The notes under the pieces were generated by a model that saw nothing but the letters and a program-made list of their open reading frames with translations, did no database searches and had not been told where the DNA came from. The position numbers and the translations under genes are program-made. A DNA stretch of 64,000 nt from Tubiluchus corallicola (Eukaryota; Priapulida; Priapulimorpha; Priapulimorphida; Tubiluchidae). Location: contig JAQGDQ010000509.1 of NCBI GenBank assembly GCA_030141605.1, positions 1 to 64,000 on the forward strand, read 5' to 3'. This document shows positions 20,858 to 51,400 of the stretch, piece by piece (position 1 is the stretch's first letter; every line of letters starts with the position of its first letter).

Positions 20858-22378
20858 CACTTCTGCACGTTTGTGGGCTTGTGGAATCCGGTAGGCTCTC
20901 TGATGTACAGGTTTGCAATCTTCATGTGCTAACAGGATCTTGTGCTTAATCAAGGAAGTGCGTCCAGGGATATCTGTAAAAATATCACTGTAATCTTGAA
21001 GCACCTTTTGGAGTTCTATCTTTTGTTCTGCAGACAAGTACTTGGGGGTGGCTACATCATGTACAAATTGTGTTTGCTGGGCTCCTGGCGTAAATGCTTC
21101 TTCTGGCAGGTGGGCAGCTTGGAGCATGTCAGCGAAAGAGTCAGAAACTTGGGTGTCTGAGTGCAAATCATCGACCCCTGGGAATTCATATCCTGATTCC
21201 AAACACTGAGAGTACAAAGCAAAACTCTCCGAGCGTCTGATATACGGTTTGAGGAGATTGATGTGGAATGTCTGAGTTCTTTTCTTTCTGCCACGACCAG
21301 TAATGGCGACTTTATAAGTATGCTCAGAAATTTTGTCCACTACCTGATAAGGTCCGCGCCACTGTTTTGACAGCTTGTTGTGAGCCTCGGGAAGTAGTAC
21401 TAATACTTCTTGGCCAACTTCTAATGCATGCGTAGTTGTGAGCCGATCATACCAACGCTTCTGCGCCAACTTTGCTTCCTGTAGAGCAGTATGAGCATCT
21501 TCTGTTGTTTGCTCAAGCTCATTGATAACACGATGGACGTAGTCGTCTACCTGTTCTAGTGTTGGTGGATCCAGATCGCCCCACTTGCGACGTAATGCAG
21601 CCATGGGGCCTCTCACAGGAAAGCCATAGACAAGGTCAAATGGGCTGTATTTCAATGATTCCTGAGGGACCTCACGATAGGCAAATAATACAAAGGGTAT
21701 CAACTCATCCCATTCCATCGAGCGCTGGGTTTGTAAAAGTTTTCGTATCGAATTCTTTAGTGAAGAGTTAAATCTTTCTGTCACTCCCTGAGATTCTGGG
21801 TGGTAAGGTGTTGAGAAAATGCCTTTCACACTGAGTGCTTGCTCAAGGTCTGCAATAAGAGTAGATGTAAATTGTGTCCCTCTGTCCGACTGTATTGTTC
21901 GAGGTACACCATGCCTGCAGATGAATTGAAGCAAAGCTTTTGCAACTTCACTAGCAGATTCTGTCTTCAATGGATATGCATCTGGGTACCTGGTAGCTTG
22001 GTCAACTATAACCAATGCGTACTTGTGTCCAGCTTTAGTCCTGGGCATTGGCCCAATAAGATCAATGCATATAGTAGAGAAAGGTTCTTTAACTACCGGA
22101 TGTGGCTTCAAGGGTGCTCTATCCCTTTTCATGACCCTGGAAGTCTTCTGGCAGGCTGGACAAGACTTAACATAGCTTTCTACTTGCTTGCGCATTCCAG
22201 GCCAACAGTACTGACTTGCAATACGATCCCAAGTCTTCTTTTGACCTTGGTGAGCAGAAGTTAGTCCATCATGAGCCAATTTGATGACTTCTTGACGTCT
22301 GGCTTTAGGTAGTGCCAAACGATGTAATATTGTGCCACGAGCTCTTCTAGATAGTAGCCACTTTTGCTCTCGATGCAT
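20858..22378 (-). pseudogene. int: Ty3/gypsy integrase with GPY/F module, fused to the start of RT
   Basis: Counting from the Met at 22378: HHCC zinc finger with His36, His43, Cys73, Cys76; catalytic D,D35E triad at Asp106 ('CIDLIGP'), Asp165 ('QSDRGTQF') and Glu201 ('GVTERFNS'); GPY/F module 'WRGPYQV' at 340-346. From 447 the frame enters the N-terminal part of a gypsy reverse transcriptase ('LSAEQ', 'DIFTDIPGRT', 'CKPVHQRAYRIP'), ending at about residue 507. After 20858 the reading is unrelated sequence of about 180 bases up to the polypurine tract. The integrase would insert element DNA. Its catalytic residues are intact, but the upstream frameshift disconnects it from gag-pro. Confidence 0.9.
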
Positions 22379-22686
22379 TCGTTTTTAGGCTTAACGTGAT
22401 CTAGCCAGTTGCGTAACGTTACGTCGGCTTTCTGTTCTTCTGCGAGCTTGGCCTTGCTCAGTGAGTCCAAGACTGATTGTTGCTTACTGGCAGTTTTCTC
22501 CTTTATGACTGGTAGTGGCACATCTCGTTCATTCTGCATTCGAGTTCTGGCCTCAGCTTTTGCATCTTCAGTCAGTATCTTTGCTTTAGCTCTTGTCGTC
22601 ACCGGCAGCACAAAATTTAAAGTTTGACCTCTCTTATTTGGGTGAGAACGTTGCCTTTTCCTTTTGGTTTCACCTTTCACAGCCAT
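22379..22686 (-). pseudogene. Protease-integrase linker segment
   Basis: Open frame rich in Lys, Arg and Glu, ending in a hydrophobic 'LRNWLDHVKP' stretch. It is joined to the protease by one frameshift (near 22680) and to the integrase by another (near 22380). I recognise no domain. It sits where a Ty3/gypsy element of ordinary order would carry reverse transcriptase, and it holds none. Confidence 0.55.
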
Positions 22687-23207
22687 TGCATAAGTTGCTT
22701 TCTGTGCGCTGGGATCCTCAACTGTATTGTTGGGCTTTTCTTTACATCAGCAGTTAAGGGAGACCGTATTGGCTTATTCAGGCATGTTTCTCCAGCCATC
22801 ATCGGCTTTATCTCTGCCATAAAATCATTACCAAGTATCAGAGGTACTGGGCTGCTTGACACAACAGCAATGGTTAAGAATCCTGTGGCATATGGACTAG
22901 ACACTTCAACCACCGCCACTGGGCATGACTTATTACAGTCGTGGATGCATCTAAGATCGTGGTAAACATCTTTGAGATATTGATCATCTCTTACATAGCT
23001 TGGGTTAGCCACACTTCTAGAAGCTCCTGTATCACGTAGGCCCAAAACATTAACTCCATTTAAAGTAGCATGGAAATAAGGGTGCCCTGTTACACACTGA
23101 GTAGGTCCAACTTCAGCAGTAGCTAACATTACAGCTTCACTTGGTTTTAGAGCTAAAAGTTGCTTGTATGGTGTTTTTGGTTTCTCAGGAGGAGTTACAC
23201 CAGTTCG
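22677..23207 (-). pseudogene. pro: Retrotransposon aspartic protease
   Basis: It continues in the gag frame after the TAA at 23208. The catalytic motif 'LRDTGASRSV' is at about 23040-23011 (Asp-Thr-Gly at 23033-23025), with a flap-distal 'PLILGNDFM' segment about 80 residues later, typical of retropepsins ('iLGxDfl'). It would cut the gag-pol polyprotein. The frame closes at 22679-22677, and the linker to the integrase continues in another frame from about 22686, so a frameshift separates them. Confidence 0.85.
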
Positions 23208-24497
23208 TTATGCTCTTTTCAGTGAACAGGCATTAGACATGTGACCCACTTTTCCACAATGGTAGCAAGTCACGTTAGGATTAGCCGCAGGTAGACTAAA
23301 GGTATTACGCTTACTGTCAGAAAATTGTCGCCTGCGATTATCTGGTGCTGGAGGTTTAAATCTCGACAATGAGGACCGAGGATTTTGTGCAGACATGTAT
23401 GCATCAGCTCTCTCAGCTGCCTCATCAAGGTCGTACATGGCGTTCTTCTTGAGCTAAAGTGCTACTTCTGCAGGCAGAATAGCCATGAATTGCTCGTATA
23501 CCAGAAGATCAATGGCTTCCTCAACTGTGCTAACTGAAAGTGATTTGCCCCAATTCTTTGCAGCTTGCCTTAGCCGTACCAAAACTTGTGCACATGTCTC
23601 ATCCTTTTTCTTTATAAGGTCACGAAAGGTCACACGATAACTTTCCGGACTGATTAAGTAAGCCTGAAGAATTGCTTGTTTGACCTTCTCATAATCCTGC
23701 AGATCTTCATCGTCTACGAGCTGGAAAGCATTGCACGCTTTTCCAGACAAATGAGGAGCCAAAGACGCACAATAGCGAGTCATAGGGATGTCATTGACAG
23801 CGCAGGTTTTCTCAAAGTACGTGAGCCATTCTAAAATGGTTTCACCTTGTCCCTCTTTATAGGGTCTCAACTTCAAGCGTTTCTCATTAACTGCTGAAAA
23901 GTTTCTCTCATCCGGAGTGGGGGTTAAAGCCGCTGTAGCTGCTGAACGGTGCGTCCTTTCAGCCATCCTTAGCTCATGCTCCCTACACTCTCTACGTTCT
24001 CTTAGCTCCAATTCACGCATGCTCAGTTCATTCTCTAACCTCATTTTCTCCAGTTGAAGGACAAGTGTGGCTTGGTCCTGTGTTTGGACACCTGCCAAAT
24101 CATAATTCCCTGCTACGTTCGCACCAGAAAATGTTCCTCGCCCTCCTCCTTTAGATAGTGGTGTAGGCGCAATCCTTGAAAGTTCTGGTGGACCTGGAGG
24201 TGTCATCAATGCTGCATCCAATGTCTCTTCTTCTGTTTCATCCTCTTCTTCTTCCTTTCCTTCTCTGTCTTCTTCTTCATTTTCTGTGAGAAGCTTCTCC
24301 ACTGCACTATGCCCAGTTACGCTCATCCCAGGGCCCTGAAGGGAATTTAGCATTGCCTGCTGTTTCAAAATAGCATCTATTAAAGTAGGCTTTGTTCTGG
24401 GAAGGACTGATATACCGATTTCACGTGCAATTACTTTAAGTGTTTCAACAGTCTCATAATTCAATGAAACAGGGGTGTACGTCGCCTTATGAGACAT
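23208..24497 (-). pseudogene. gag: gag: capsid with SCAN-like domain and zinc knuckle
   Basis: The likely start is the ATG at 24497 ('MSHKATYTP'). Residues 20-55 form a helical segment, followed by a Glu-rich stretch and a long charged coiled coil ('LENELSMRELELRERRE'). The capsid follows. Its C-terminal part, about 23651-23400, resembles the vertebrate SCAN domain ('SYRVTFRDL', 'LLVYEQFMAILP'), which is thought to descend from a Gmr1-like gag. A CCHC knuckle 'CYHCGKVGHMSNAC' ends the frame. One in-frame TAG at 23456-23454 splits the SCAN-like region, and a TAA at 23210-23208 precedes the protease in the same frame. Gag would package element RNA. Two clean stops without frame loss suggest recent decay, or less likely readthrough. 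Confidence 0.85.
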
Positions 24498-24672
24498 GAC
24501 ATTTAGTGGGAAGGGTTTACATAATCGTAGAGTAACAATGTTTACATGCACCAAAACTGAGGGTGTCTACTTTAATTCTGATTATGAAACACCCGTTTCA
24601 ATAGTGCAATACTTTACTCAAAGCGTTCTATTAATCAACTGTATAATAACCAGCAGCTCAATAACTGACAAG

Positions 24673-24690
24673 ATCCCACCGCTGCCACCA
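24673..24690 (-). other. Primer-binding site, tRNA-Leu type
   Basis: Three bases inside the 5' LTR, the minus strand reads TGGTGGCAGCGGTGGGAT. Its complement ATCCCACCGCTGCCACCA is, as I recall, the 3' end plus CCA of animal tRNA-Leu(AAG). An 18-base match at this position is what minus-strand DNA priming requires. Confidence 0.78.
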
Positions 24691-24693
24691 AAA

Positions 24694-25772
24694 TGTGACG
24701 CCGGGTTTTACTTGTTGGTTCTCTGTTCTTTATTTAAACCAGATTTACTTCAACAATTCCCAAACTAGTACTCCTAGCCGAGCGGTGAGGTAGTAGCACA
24801 CAGATGTTAATAGTTTAGAAACTGAATCAGTTTCTCATAGGTACCTCTACGGGGCGTACCTTGAGATAAAAGATGTGGGTTCGAATCACGAGTGGGATCT
24901 TAAGTGTCGGCCTTGAGTTGCTGTTATTGTGTTTAGCTAACAAAGTGTGAACTATTCATAATATTTTTACTATTCAAATACTTTTTAAACGTTCACAAAG
25001 AAACGCATTCCAAGATACATATTTTGTGTATAAAGAACAATCAAAATTTAATTAACAAATTTGTGATGATATGATCAAAAAGATAATTTTCAAAAGCAAT
25101 CAGATAAATACGAGGCAAAACCCAACTAAAGATAAACAAATTAGATTCTAATACACTAGGTACTCACTAATTACCCTTTCCCTGGGAGGTGCACCGAATA
25201 ACCTGTCCACGCTGAGACGGTTCACTGTCCATTAACGTCTTGGCATGCCACATAATCACTGGTGACGTCACTGGAAACGAAGTCTGCACTGTCCAGTAGA
25301 TGAGGTGACATCGTGAATGGTTTAACTTTCAAAGAGGCTGGCGTCAGGTAAATTTATGCGGCGATATTCAGTCCAACCTTCCACATGAACAGTAGTAACC
25401 CCATAACGGCTTAAGCAAACTGTCCCAAGTGTCCGTTTGGCTGTAAATTTCGATAGTGCACAAAATGTATCACAACATATCTGGACTGCTCGAAAACGTT
25501 ACTGTCCTTTAACTGTAATCACAGTTATAAAATGCTAAATGCCAAACTACAACAAATTACATAGTCCGCAGGTAACACGTACAGAGCTAACGTCTTTACT
25601 TCATAGCTATAACGTGCCTACTGAAACCGTCGAAATAAACTAGGACGACAACCTGGTTTCCAACTTATGCATTTGTTGAAGGACAGGTGTGTGGCTTTCC
25701 CATCCCGCAGTACTTACAGTACCTATTGGTAATACTAGCTAGACATTCATGTATAGTAAACTGTTCATAACA
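24694..25772 (-). repeat. 5' LTR (element orientation)
   Basis: 1079-bp partner of 19574-20662, with the same termini. Transcription of the element would start within it, reading leftward. Confidence 0.92.
24784..24890 (+). other. tRNA-like boxes in the second LTR
   Basis: Copy of 19664-19770. Here the B box reads 'gggttcgaatcac', one base closer to consensus than in the other LTR. Confidence 0.4.
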
Positions 25773-26921
25773 GCGTATATGTTATATGTTATATGTTATA
25801 CGCATATACGAATATGTAATTTGTTTTATACGCTCTCTCTAAACGTATATTTACTTGTATACTACGCTGCTGGTAACTTATAAATTTCACTCTTTTGATT
25901 TTGTAATGATTTTTTATGCCTTGGTATTGCAGTGTCATAAACGTGCTGATAACTTCGTTTGCCTATAGTTTTTGGCATTGATAATGGCACTTTTTGCCAA
26001 AACGATTATCTAGAGATGTACTGTATGTAACTGATAAACAGCATATAAATGGTGTATTCTTACCAAACAGATGGCGCTCTTTCTTGCTACTACAGTATAA
26101 TGAAATTAAAAAATTTCATGTTAACCAGTAGCGTTTGTACATAAGTAATTTTCGGTGACAGGCTGTGCGTAAACGAGCCCCATCCCCCATTATAAAATTA
26201 AACACAGTATTAAGAACAGCTAAGGCATATTTGGGCACGGCCCGTTTTGACGTGAAAATGGGGCGCGAGACATTTGTGGGCTAGCGCTGATCGACGCACA
26301 AGTTAATTACGTCCCCCGTACGTGTTTCTGCTTTGGCCTACAAGTCACGCTGCCTATGAGCAGTAAAATTATTGTGGGATCCTCGTCCAGTGCCTAATTA
26401 CCATGTTAAACTTAAAACGTCTTTTGGTGGAAAAGAAACAATTATTTTCGTGTAAGCATAAGCATATGTATCATTATTGTAGTTAGTTGACTTTCTAATG
26501 GCTCTAGCTAGTCGCGTTCGAGTTGGCAGTTGGTAAGCAGCTGATGAACTTAACGCGTTCTAGATTAGTTTCTTTTAAAGCAGGCTAAACCCTCAATCGT
26601 TCAATAAATATAATATTGTGGTATAATACTAGTTAGTAGTTAAATTACTGCACAGTGTACTAGTTATACCGACGCTAAATTTTGGCGTGAAGCGATTTTT
26701 TGTGACGCACATTTCTGTTATACTGCTTCTGTGATGTACTGGATATTTCTGAAATAAAAATTCTGTCATATTTTAATAAAATGCCAATGTAAACTTATGG
26801 TTGTTAAAAGCGACACATAAAATACAGGTGAATAAACAGAAAATGCATGTCAAGCGCAAGTGGTTGATTTTACTTGTGATAATCATCAAAATATACATAT
26901 TATGTGCTGCATATGCTTATA
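25773..26921. other. Intergenic AT-rich stretch
   Basis: Starts with short 'ttatatg' tandem units (25775-25805). The rest has no frame or structure I can name. Confidence 0.5.
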
Positions 26922-27365
26922 CAGTAGGCGCCGCTTAAAATACTCACGGTTAATAGACTCAACCGCTTAATTGACTCAAAAACGCCCGGAACGGGCCGCT
27001 TCTATTCAAATACACATAAAAACTATCGGTAATTGACTCAAATAACTCCGCATAATTGACTCAATATTTTTCTTCACCTACTTAAAATAAGAGATTTGTA
27101 TGTATCCAAAGATCCTTTCCTAGTTTTATGTAATGTTTACTTCCCTTTTGTGCACTATGTATACAGAAACAATCGTGTAAAGAACCGTTTTGTTTGTAAG
27201 CAGGTACGTCTATCATGCCGTAATGCGCTAGCGTAGAGGTTTTGCTTTGAATCTGTTACCCGCTCGCCCACTGTTACAAAAAGATTTCTGGAAGCTAAAC
27301 ATTTAGTCACTTGCCTAACGGTTTCCTTTTGATGCTCTCGTTGACGGCTATGCTTTCCGACAGGT
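26922..27365 (+). mobile_element. TA-target DNA element, family 1, copy D (truncated)
   Basis: Starts with 'cagtaggcgccgctta' after TA at 26920 and matches the first part of the 32724-33691 copy ('gggccgcttctattcaaat', 'tcggtaattgactcaaat', 'ccgttttgtttgtaagcagg'). The match is lost near 27365, so the right half and terminal repeat are missing. It lies about 400 bases upstream of the sorting nexin start. Confidence 0.7.
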
Positions 27366-27755
27366 TAAAGAAAATAAAACAAAGGAATTTAATAAAAAAA
27401 GTCTAAAGTAATGCACGAAATATGAGAAATTTAGAGCATATTTTACAGCCACAGGGCTGTACTTTAGGGTACATATTAAACCAACACGGCAAAGAATAGC
27501 ATCTACCAGGGCAATATCGTTTAATTTCATTTTTATATGAACTACTTGGCTTCACATTTGTCACAATATACTTATGTTGTGCGGAATATTCAATCTTGAT
27601 TAATGGCATAATAGGGACAACCGGTAACATTGCAAATTTTCGTAACCTGATATTCGTCTAACAGAGTGGGCGCAGAGAAAAACACAAAGGCCACTTATTT
27701 ACACCGTATTTACTTTTATGACACACAAAGTATTGGTCATGTGACCAAAATAACG
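27366..27755 (+). promoter_or_regulatory. Presumed promoter/5' region of sorting nexin gene
   Basis: Lies between the truncated MITE and the ATG at 27756. No TATA box at a convincing distance. Short frames on the minus strand have no homology I recognise. Assignment rests on position only. Confidence 0.3.
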
Positions 27756-47745
<19,990 letters not shown>

Positions 47746-48170
47746 CAATTTAGTGTATTATTCCATGTATAAGTTTATGGATTACTGGTAAACAAAGGTT
47801 TGTATGTCTAAAGACCACTTAGCAAGTCAGTTTGGTATGTTTTAATGCTAAATTTTCACATTCTCATCTATGATGTAAAAGAATTTTATGTGGTGAATGA
47901 ATTTGCTTCTCACTACCAGACATTGTTTTTGTTTTAACCACATGCTGTCAAGTTTCCCTAAATATATTCTGAAAGGTAACCAAATTACTAGCACACTGCT
48001 TGAAATTAAAGTAGATCTTGTTTCCTCCAATGTAATGTGAAACCATGTAATTTTGGTCAGAAGAAATTGTGGTCAATCCTTTTTTCAACATAAACTAATA
48101 TTTGAATGTACAAAATATATTTACTGTAAAATGGTTTCCGAGGCTTACGAAATAAAATTGTAATTGAGGC
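47746..48170 (+). other. Probable 3' UTR of sorting nexin gene
   Basis: Follows the TGA at 47743-47745. A candidate poly(A) signal AATAAA is at 48151-48156. Other AATAAA strings at 48421 and beyond could serve instead. Confidence 0.4.
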
Positions 48171-48416
48171 TTTAATCAAAATCAAATATTGTTTAATAAT
48201 GCGTTAGATTAGCATTTTAATAAGATGAAAAACGGTATTAGTTAACACTTACCCAGTGCATTATATATAATTGTATTTTGTCATTGAAGTTATTGTGTGT
48301 GATATTTTTATATAAAAAGAAATGGGCAACATTTACTGCATATGTGTAGCTTTGACAGATTTTATTAATTTTTACTCAAGTTACAGAACTCTAAATTTGA
48401 TTCATATTTTTGTGGT

Positions 48417-48492
48417 AAGAAATAAACAATGTTCAGTGCATGTCCAAGATCTTGCTTAGTCTTGGACATGCACTAAACATTGTTTATTTCTT
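48417..48492. repeat. Hairpin: 33-bp arms, 10-base loop
   Basis: 48417-48449 and 48460-48492 are reverse complements over 33 bases with a single mismatch. The size (76 bases) is in the range of a microRNA precursor, but the near-perfect stem, and an AATAAA in the arm, fit a small palindromic repeat equally well. It could lie in an extended sorting nexin 3' UTR. Confidence 0.85.
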
Positions 48493-51400
48493 CATTTCAA
48501 TTTTTTGTTTTTCACTAAACTATAGTTTAATGTTTCAGTACAAGAAATGTAAAATAAAAAACTCATTGGACATGATTCACATTGTGATTTTATTAGGTAA
48601 AAATGCTTTACCTCAATTATGAAAAAGTGAGCTGTGTTCTGACATTTTAATATATAGTTAGCCATGTTATAATGCCCCGTTTACAAATGCCAAACCTCGC
48701 TTTGGCAAAACAAAGTGTCTATATCTGCTTAGACTTGTGTGTATTAATGCAACTCGTCATAATGCCAAACTCTCCTAACATCTACTTTTTTGCTGTCCCA
48801 AAGTAGGTGGTATAAAGAGGTTTGACTGTACTAGTAACATGGTACCATAGTAATATTTACAATATATTTGTGTTTGTGTAACACACTGAATCTTAGAAAT
48901 ATGAGTAAAATGAAAGCATTAGAATAATTGCCTTAAATCACATCTTCAAATAGACATGATGTATTGTTAATGAATGATTGCTTTATCTGAATTAAATAAC
49001 TTGGTTATTGTTATGTGTTCCATTATGTGTTTCAGACATTTATAACCTTCAAGTTGTTTAAATGGTTTCTATAAACATGTTTTGCATATTTTTACATTAA
49101 TTGTTGAACTGTAATGTTAATTGATTTGTTACTAGTTAATTTGTGATAAGTCTGTGATGAGTTATAGTATTTTTTCACCGTCCGTTTTTAGTATGCAGTG
49201 TCATTACTTCTTGCAGTGATGCAGGAATTAGCTTGCTAAATGTTGTGTTGTCCTGGGAATTAATTACTGGTGTTGGTACTAGTTTCATACAGGTGCACTG
49301 TTGCAGAATTTGACCCTTGTCCTCATAAATTGCTGGTTTGGTTATTAAAAACATAAAAAGTTGTCATACTAGAATGTTGTCTAAACAGCCAGGATTTTTA
49401 GATAAAAAAGGATGAATGTCTGGATACAGTATTCATGCCAATTGAAGTTCCCAAAGATCTACTTATCAGTTTAGAAGACTTCGTGTCATTTAATACACGT
49501 ACATTGATAATCCACTTGCGTTAACTACTTTTTATGAGTACGAGTGTATAATATCTGTTTGCTTGTATACATTAGCAATAAACTTTAACATTAGTAATAT
49601 TGAGTGATGCAGTGTATTTTTTTCTGATTCTCATTCTGTAACCCTGTAACAATGTTGCCTTTTGTTTTTGTGGATCTAATTAAATCTCTATTTTGTATTA
49701 TTTCTTTGTAAATAAATATGGAAATATCAGAAAGAGTAATCTGATCACCTTAATAACATGAACTTTTATAATGAAAAGGGAAGTTGTATATAGTGCTGGG
49801 CTTGTCACATGAACTGTACAGTGTTCACATTTATTTTTTATTGAGCATCAATTAATTCAAAGTTGCCATTACTCCCACCTTGTGTGCTAGATTTGCTGAA
49901 CTTATAGATATACATCTTGAATTCTGGTACTTTAATTTAAGTGTAACATTATTGTAGTGACAATAGTATGAAATTATTATTATAGCAAAAATTTTATTGT
50001 TTGTAATTTTTAATAATTATAGCCAATGAAAATGTATTGTTCCTATTCGTTTAACTCAAATTTGAACCAAATAAACTTTACTAATATAACTTCTGGTGAG
50101 TTTATGCTGGTAAGACTGACAATAGCGAGCTTTTAGCAACACAGAAATTCACAAATCCACTGCCGGAGTGAAGTAGAGCTGAGTTAACTAATAGGTGAAT
50201 GAGCGACTACCAGGGAATCTATTTGCTCTAATCTGTTTCTTATATGTGTCATGCGGCCCGGGCTATTTACCTCGTTGAGGGAGGATCCGAAGGCGTATTC
50301 ACCTCCATAAAAGTTACTAATACTGTTTCCTGGATCTGTCACTAACTAATTATTATGCACATTCATTAAGCTCAGTCATTGAGTTATGAATTTCGGTTTT
50401 CAGAGTGCGCACTGTTTAAGAAAATATTTTGGAAATCCAAATAATTGCTAAAATTCTGAAGTAACTTAATAGCTTAGTAGTCTAAGTAATAACACTGCAA
50501 TAACATGATCACGCAAAAAATCCCAATATATAAACGCTGGCGTTACGTATGTAGGTGTATATATGACAGGGTTCGCAATGCACCAAACCTCTGAGAATAG
50601 TAATGGTATCAGCTGTACAATTTGGCTATGGGTTTCTGAATTTCTGAGAGATAGGAAACCATGGACGACTACGCAGAGTTTATGTACACTATACGCTGTA
50701 TGTACTTGAGCATTGTACACTGTACGCATTTGAGCAAATAAAATTCAATTGAACTGTATTGTTTTCTATATCTCAGAAATTGCACTTTAAATATCACAAA
50801 ATAATAGTTACGTAATTATATATCCAATGACCACTGACCGGGCGCCAAAAAATGTGGCCAAGTTTTAGTCATAATGCAGTATTATAAAAGAAATAGCGGA
50901 ATCGCTTGAAAATTACCAAACTGTTACAGATGTTGGTGTATAAACGCTAGAAACTTTAGGCCATTCATTCAGATAAAAAGTTGCCGCAAAAAGATTTTGT
51001 GCCAGTCTTGCTAAAATTAGCTGCAAGAGCTCTACGTGTTTGCCAGTTTCATTGCAAACTAGAAGAAGACATTTTTTCCTACAGCCGGTACATTTTCCCC
51101 TTAATTCAATTAAGGTTTGAATTTGATTCCAGCCCTCATCTAGGTTTTGTCTTCAACTCGGGCACAGGTCAGATTACCATCAAACTTCTGATAAACTATT
51201 AAAAATAGAGCTGTTCTCCAGTTTTTATATGGACTTATTTGCAGATGATACCAAAATAATGGTAAGTCAACAGTTCAGATTGATATTCAATGTAATGTCA
51301 ATGCAGCGAGCCGCTTGGTAAGTGAATTAATGTTGTCCAGATACGTAAATGCAGACTGAATGTATAAATTCACGATTTTATACAGATGTTTAGCTCATAC

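Larger units (their letters stand above)
19574..25772 (-). mobile_element. Gmr1-like Ty3/gypsy LTR retrotransposon, internally deleted
   Basis: Two direct LTRs (19574-20662, 24694-25772) bracket a minus-strand coding region. In element order this is: 5' LTR, primer-binding site, gag with SCAN-like capsid and zinc knuckle, DTG protease, integrase with GPY/F module, the first residues of reverse transcriptase, polypurine tract, 3' LTR. The order protease-integrase-RT is that of Ty1/copia, yet the integrase and RT sequences are Ty3/gypsy. This combination defines the Gmr1-like clade. Most of RT and all of RNase H are missing, and gag-pol carries two in-frame stops and at least two frameshifts, so the copy is dead. 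Flanking pentamers 'gccta' (left) and 'gcgta' (right) could be a decayed 5-bp target duplication. By eye the LTRs differ at about 20 sites, so the insertion is not very recent. Confidence 0.92.

Noticed and set aside
21839-22264. Plus-strand frame of 141 residues
   Set aside because: Antisense shadow of the integrase.
50981-51202. 73-residue frame in the intergenic region
   Set aside because: Adjacent to the weak RT trace but I could not match it to RT motifs.
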